64,000 bases of DNA from assembly GCA_944326525.1 (NCBI GenBank), contig CALVEG010000001.1:124001-188000 (forward strand), given 5' to 3'. The DNA comes from Candidatus Gastranaerophilales bacterium (GTDB taxonomy: Bacteria; Cyanobacteriota; Vampirovibrionia; Gastranaerophilales; Gastranaerophilaceae). The notes under the pieces were generated by a model, which did not search any database, was not told the DNA's origin, and saw only the letters and a program-made list of their open reading frames with translations. A program made the position numbers and the translations under genes. This document shows, one piece after another, positions 61,067-64,000 of the stretch. Positions within the stretch are counted from its first letter, which is position 1, and every line of letters starts with the position of its first letter.

Positions 61067-62188
61067 TTATAACCCTATTTTTTCATCCAGTTTAAAGTAA
61101 TCTACTAGCGCAAATATTGATATTAATTCGTTCATAAATCTTTGTAGTTGTTTTGGCTTATTTAAAGGTGTAAATAGGTTCCCAACTTCAAATAGATTTT
61201 TATTTGTAGATATTGCAAACATTAAACTGTTTCCGTAAAACGAACACTTTGCACCTCTTGAGCCAAAAGCTGTTCTAAGATTGTTAAATCTTTCCATAAA
61301 TGCTGTGGTAATAAGATATCTGCCTTCAACTTCGTCTGAGGAGTAGGCTCTGTATTTGCTGTTAAATTTGGGGTCTTCGAGTTTTATTTCTCTTAAAATA
61401 TTTTTATTTTTGTGGCATTTTTCATAGATTATAGAACCTACCATTATTATAACTGAGATGATACTATATAACATAATTTCATAATCTCTCAGATAATATC
61501 CCAATCCTATTAATAGTATTGTGCAAGCAAGGCTTCCGTGTGTAAACCATCTGTTTTTTATGTTTGAATCCCATTTTGTGGCGATGATTGTTTTGTTTTT
61601 TATAGTTTTGTTGGCTTCGAAATCTATGATTACTCCTTTGAAAACATTTCTGTAGGAGCGGTTTTTTCCTGTACCTGTTTCATACCATAAATGAACTTCG
61701 TTTATCGAAAACTTTACACCTTTATATGTTCCCGAAAAGTTGTCATCACTTAATGCGTGATTAAAACTTGAAAAAAGATCGCTTGCTGTATATTTGCAGT
61801 TGTCTATTGGCATATAAGTCGTTGATTTATTTTTTTTATTGTACCACTCAATATTTCCAAATGCTTTTAATATGTCTGGCATACATTCGTTTTTTAGTTT
61901 TTTGGAAAATTTATCGTTGAATGGAAATGGAATTAAAAGGCATGTTGTTGCTAATAATATACATACTATCAAAAGTATTCCATTTGTCGATGCTGCTTGA
62001 ATACTTAACATTGTATAATGTATAACTATTAAAAGAAGAGTTATAGCAAGACATTCCAGTAGGAAAATTTTTAAATGTATAAATTTTCGCTCTTTTTCGT
62101 ATTTTTCCATAATGGGGGCTATTTTTTCATAATAAATTCTATGAAATTCCCTTCTCATATCGGATGTGTCAAGTTCTGTTTTCGGCAT
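61067..62188 (-). CDS. DUF3137 domain membrane protein
   Basis: The 373-residue protein has a pair of membrane segments near 43-62 and 69-88, then a second pair near 220-252. The soluble domains match DUF3137: YEGTYKGVKFSINEVHL-like GTYKGVKFSINEVHLWYE, FKGVIIDFEANK, and SSDEVEGRYLITTAFMERFNNL with a following MFAISTNKNLFEVG. The function of the family is not known. It appears monocistronic, between the rpoC terminator and the 54-residue gene. Confidence 0.88.
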   Translation of the reverse strand: MPKTELDTSDMRREFHRIYYEKIAPIMEKYEKERKFIHLKIFLLECLAITLLLIVIHYTMLSIQAASTNGILLIVCILLATTCLLIPFPFNDKFSKKLKNECMPDILKAFGNIEWYNKKNKSTTYMPIDNCKYTASDLFSSFNHALSDDNFSGTYKGVKFSINEVHLWYETGTGKNRSYRNVFKGVIIDFEANKTIKNKTIIATKWDSNIKNRWFTHGSLACTILLIGLGYYLRDYEIMLYSIISVIIMVGSIIYEKCHKNKNILREIKLEDPKFNSKYRAYSSDEVEGRYLITTAFMERFNNLRTAFGSRGAKCSFYGNSLMFAISTNKNLFEVGNLFTPLNKPKQLQRFMNELISIFALVDYFKLDEKIGL

Positions 62189-62261
62189 TTATCTTTCTCT
62201 CCTTTATTAATTCCAACAGTATAGCAGGTCTTTAAAATTTAAACATAATCCGAAAAATGTA

Positions 62262-62297
62262 AAAAAAGAGGAAACTTTTTAAAAAGTTTCCTCTTTT
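62262..62297 (-). terminator. Intrinsic terminator after rpoC
   Basis: AAAGAGGAAACTTTTT / AAAAAGTTTCCTCTTT is a perfect long stem with A and T runs outside, 17 bases past the rpoC stop. It may also act in the plus direction. Confidence 0.9.
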
Positions 62298-62314
62298 TAT
62301 TATGTTGAAGTTAA

Positions 62315-64000
62315 TTATTCTTCTTCATTATCGTGCTCGTCTTCAATTTGAAAATCCGGAGCTCCAAACATTCCTTCAATTTCTTCCAAAATTGCAGAAG
62401 GTTTTCTTGCTTGGTTTCTTTGAGCTACTGCACGTTTTCTTGCTTCACGTTCTTTTTCTTCATTTGCGTTTGTAAGGTGATGGAAGCCTGTACCTGCTGG
62501 TATTAAACGTCCGATAATAACGTTTTCTTTCAAGCCTCTAAGCATATCCTTCTTACCTTCAACTGCAGCTTCTGTAAGAATTCTTGTTGTTTCTTGGAAT
62601 GATGCTGCTGAAATGAAGCTTTCTGTGTTCAATGAAGCTTTTGTAATACCTAACAACATATATTCACAAGTTGCTGGAGTTTTTCCTTCTTCTTCAGCTT
62701 GTTTGTTAATGTTTTCAAAGTGCTGAATTTCAACCAACTCACCTGGAAGAAGAGTTGTATCTCCTGCATCGACAACCTTAACTTTTTTCGTCATCTGGCG
62801 AACAATAATTTCAACGTGTTTATCAGCAATTTCAACGCCCTGTGAACGATATACACGCTGAACTTCATCTACCAAATATTGTTGTGCAGCTTCCGGCCCG
62901 CATAGTCTGATTACATCATGCGGGTTTAGAGGACCGCTTGTTAATGGTTGACCTTTTGTGATTTTTTGTTTGTCTTGAACGATTATATTTGCATCAATTG
63001 CATATTTGATTTCTGTTCTGCCGTTTTCTGTTGCTAAGTATAGTCTTGGCAGATCATCTTCTGTTTCAATTTCTGCAACACCGTCTGTTTCTGCAAGAAT
63101 TGCACAATCTTTCGGTTTACGACCTTCAAGAAGTTCTTCAACCCTAGGAAGACCTTGTACGATATCACCTGTTTTCTGTCTTTCAAATACTAATGTCGCT
63201 ATGATATCACCACGTAGAACAAGTGCTCCTGATTCTACTTGAAGCATTGTTCCTGGGCTGATTAAGTATGGACGTCCGTTTCTGATTTTTACTGTATCTT
63301 TATTTACAGAAACTATTTGACCTGAAATCGGTGATTTATCTCTGTTGTCAGAAAGAATTCCGTCTAATTTGATGAAATCTCCTTTCTTAACACTTGCTTT
63401 ACCGCTAATTTTAATGTCTGTTTCGTAGCTGTCGCAGATAATCAGCAATCTTCTTGCTTCTTCATTGTCATGTTTAATTGATGCTGTACCATCATTAATT
63501 GCAAGAACTTGTGTTTTTGCAACAGGTGTTTTGGGATCAATTACCTGACCGTCTTTTACTAACAATTCGGTCTGAAGTGATGACATTAGTTTAGAATTAC
63601 CTTCAAACTCACGACGTACGATTAGGTTTTCCAAAACGACGATTCTTAAATTGTTGTTTTCATCAAGTTCTACCATACCTTTAAGGTGTGACAAATATCC
63701 TTGCATTTGAAGAACAAGACTTGTTCTTGTAATTGTTGAACCGTCTAAGTTTCTAACTCTTGCGCCGTCTTTATATTGAAGTTGTGTTACAGGTACAATG
63801 TCAATCAAATCATCTGTTGTGTTAAATTTGATTGAAACATCTTTCTGTTGAACTTCAAGCACCTGAACAGGTCTTATAAGAATTTGTACTGGTTGATTTG
63901 CTATATTGTCTTCGTCAAGTGACAATGTTGTATCAAGTTCTTCATCCAAATCATCAATATCGATGTCATCATTTGAAGAATCCATAATAGTGATGATTGA
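62315..64000 (-). CDS. rpoC: RNA polymerase beta-prime subunit, C-terminal part
   Basis: The frame is open to the right edge. The ATG at 63985 has no ribosome site, so the true start lies outside and about 561 residues are visible. The first 270 or so, after a very acidic run (DDIDIDDLDEELDTT), consist of barrel-sandwich-like beta repeats such as LIRPVQVLEVQQKDVSI and KGDFIKLDGILSDNRDKSP, resembling the insert of cyanobacterial RpoC2. Then TGDIVQGLPRVEELLEGRKP and the core end ASFQETTRILTEAAVEGKKD with GLKENVIIGRLIPAGTGF follow. Whether the gene is split into rpoC1/rpoC2 cannot be told from here. Confidence 0.93.
   Translation of the reverse strand, partial: SIITIMDSSNDDIDIDDLDEELDTTLSLDEDNIANQPVQILIRPVQVLEVQQKDVSIKFNTTDDLIDIVPVTQLQYKDGARVRNLDGSTITRTSLVLQMQGYLSHLKGMVELDENNNLRIVVLENLIVRREFEGNSKLMSSLQTELLVKDGQVIDPKTPVAKTQVLAINDGTASIKHDNEEARRLLIICDSYETDIKISGKASVKKGDFIKLDGILSDNRDKSPISGQIVSVNKDTVKIRNGRPYLISPGTMLQVESGALVLRGDIIATLVFERQKTGDIVQGLPRVEELLEGRKPKDCAILAETDGVAEIETEDDLPRLYLATENGRTEIKYAIDANIIVQDKQKITKGQPLTSGPLNPHDVIRLCGPEAAQQYLVDEVQRVYRSQGVEIADKHVEIIVRQMTKKVKVVDAGDTTLLPGELVEIQHFENINKQAEEEGKTPATCEYMLLGITKASLNTESFISAASFQETTRILTEAAVEGKKDMLRGLKENVIIGRLIPAGTGFHHLTNANEEKEREARKRAVAQRNQARKPSAILEEIEGMFGAPDFQIEDEHDNEEE

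Noticed and set aside
1..64000. CRISPR array, prophage or insertion sequence
   Set aside because: No regularly spaced repeats, cas genes, transposases, integrases or phage structural genes were seen on either strand.

Overview
The window is 64 kb of an AT-rich bacterial chromosome that is densely packed and mostly housekeeping in content. The organism is inferred, not proven. Gram-negative envelope genes (a TolC-type outer-membrane protein with MacA/MacB partners, many signal peptides) occur beside cyanobacteria-like features: a GH57/DUF3536 protein, a divergent PAP2 (DUF212) protein, and an RpoC C-terminal part with long barrel-sandwich-like insert sequence. There are no photosynthesis genes. 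This combination fits a non-photosynthetic relative of cyanobacteria (Vampirovibrionia/Melainabacteria, for example a gut Gastranaerophilales). No rRNA, CRISPR array, transposase or phage module is visible.

Left part (1-9.4 kb): the 5' end of an M49-like peptidase gene, rlmH, an MscS channel and tRNA-Gly(TCC). Directly after the tRNA lies a second, interrupted copy of the tRNA 3' end containing a GC-rich palindrome. Then come a small accessory group (secreted cysteine-rich protein, unknown protein, XRE regulator), a long paired non-coding stretch, a secreted unknown protein, and a secreted OB-fold-like protein followed by a GH57/DUF3536 protein.

9.4-19.5 kb: two YkgJ-type cysteine-cluster genes, several lineage-type unknown proteins (P/Q-rich HEAT-like, EF-hand, coiled coil), and two translation operons on the minus strand. 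One is zinc-ribbon/RG-rich protein - rimM - trmD - kinase-like protein; the other is YkgJ - rlmN - dtd. A solitary acyl-CoA dehydratase activase also lies here. 19.5-33.6 kb: a membrane pyrophosphatase, glutamate synthase small subunit (gltA), mutS2, an M20 peptidase, a lytic transglycosylase, mtnP, yggT and the trkA-trkH potassium uptake pair.

33.7-40.1 kb: a tolC-macA-macB-macB tripartite export operon and two glycosyltransferases. 40.1-50.6 kb: a SWIM/SNF2 helicase, divergent PAP2, prenyl synthase, rsgA, efp, accB, accC, tgt and ndk. 50.6-64 kb: MATE exporter, mutS, ricT-gpsA-murQ, ribH, a thioredoxin/CcdA pair, a newly noted 54-residue gene, a DUF3137 protein, and the 3' end of the RNA polymerase beta-prime gene, which runs off the right edge.

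Themes: ribosome and tRNA maturation (rlmH, rimM, trmD, rlmN, dtd, tgt, rsgA, efp), ion and pyrophosphate energetics, envelope export, and many small secreted or low-complexity proteins of unknown role. Several genes (mutS2, mutS, both YkgJ genes, perhaps rsgA) have a -10 box only 6-12 bases before the start codon, suggesting leaderless or near-leaderless transcripts. I did not recognise one large new system. The best leads are the palindrome-split tRNA remnant, the paired region at 4.2-4.4 kb, and the zinc-ribbon/RG-rich protein at the head of rimM-trmD.
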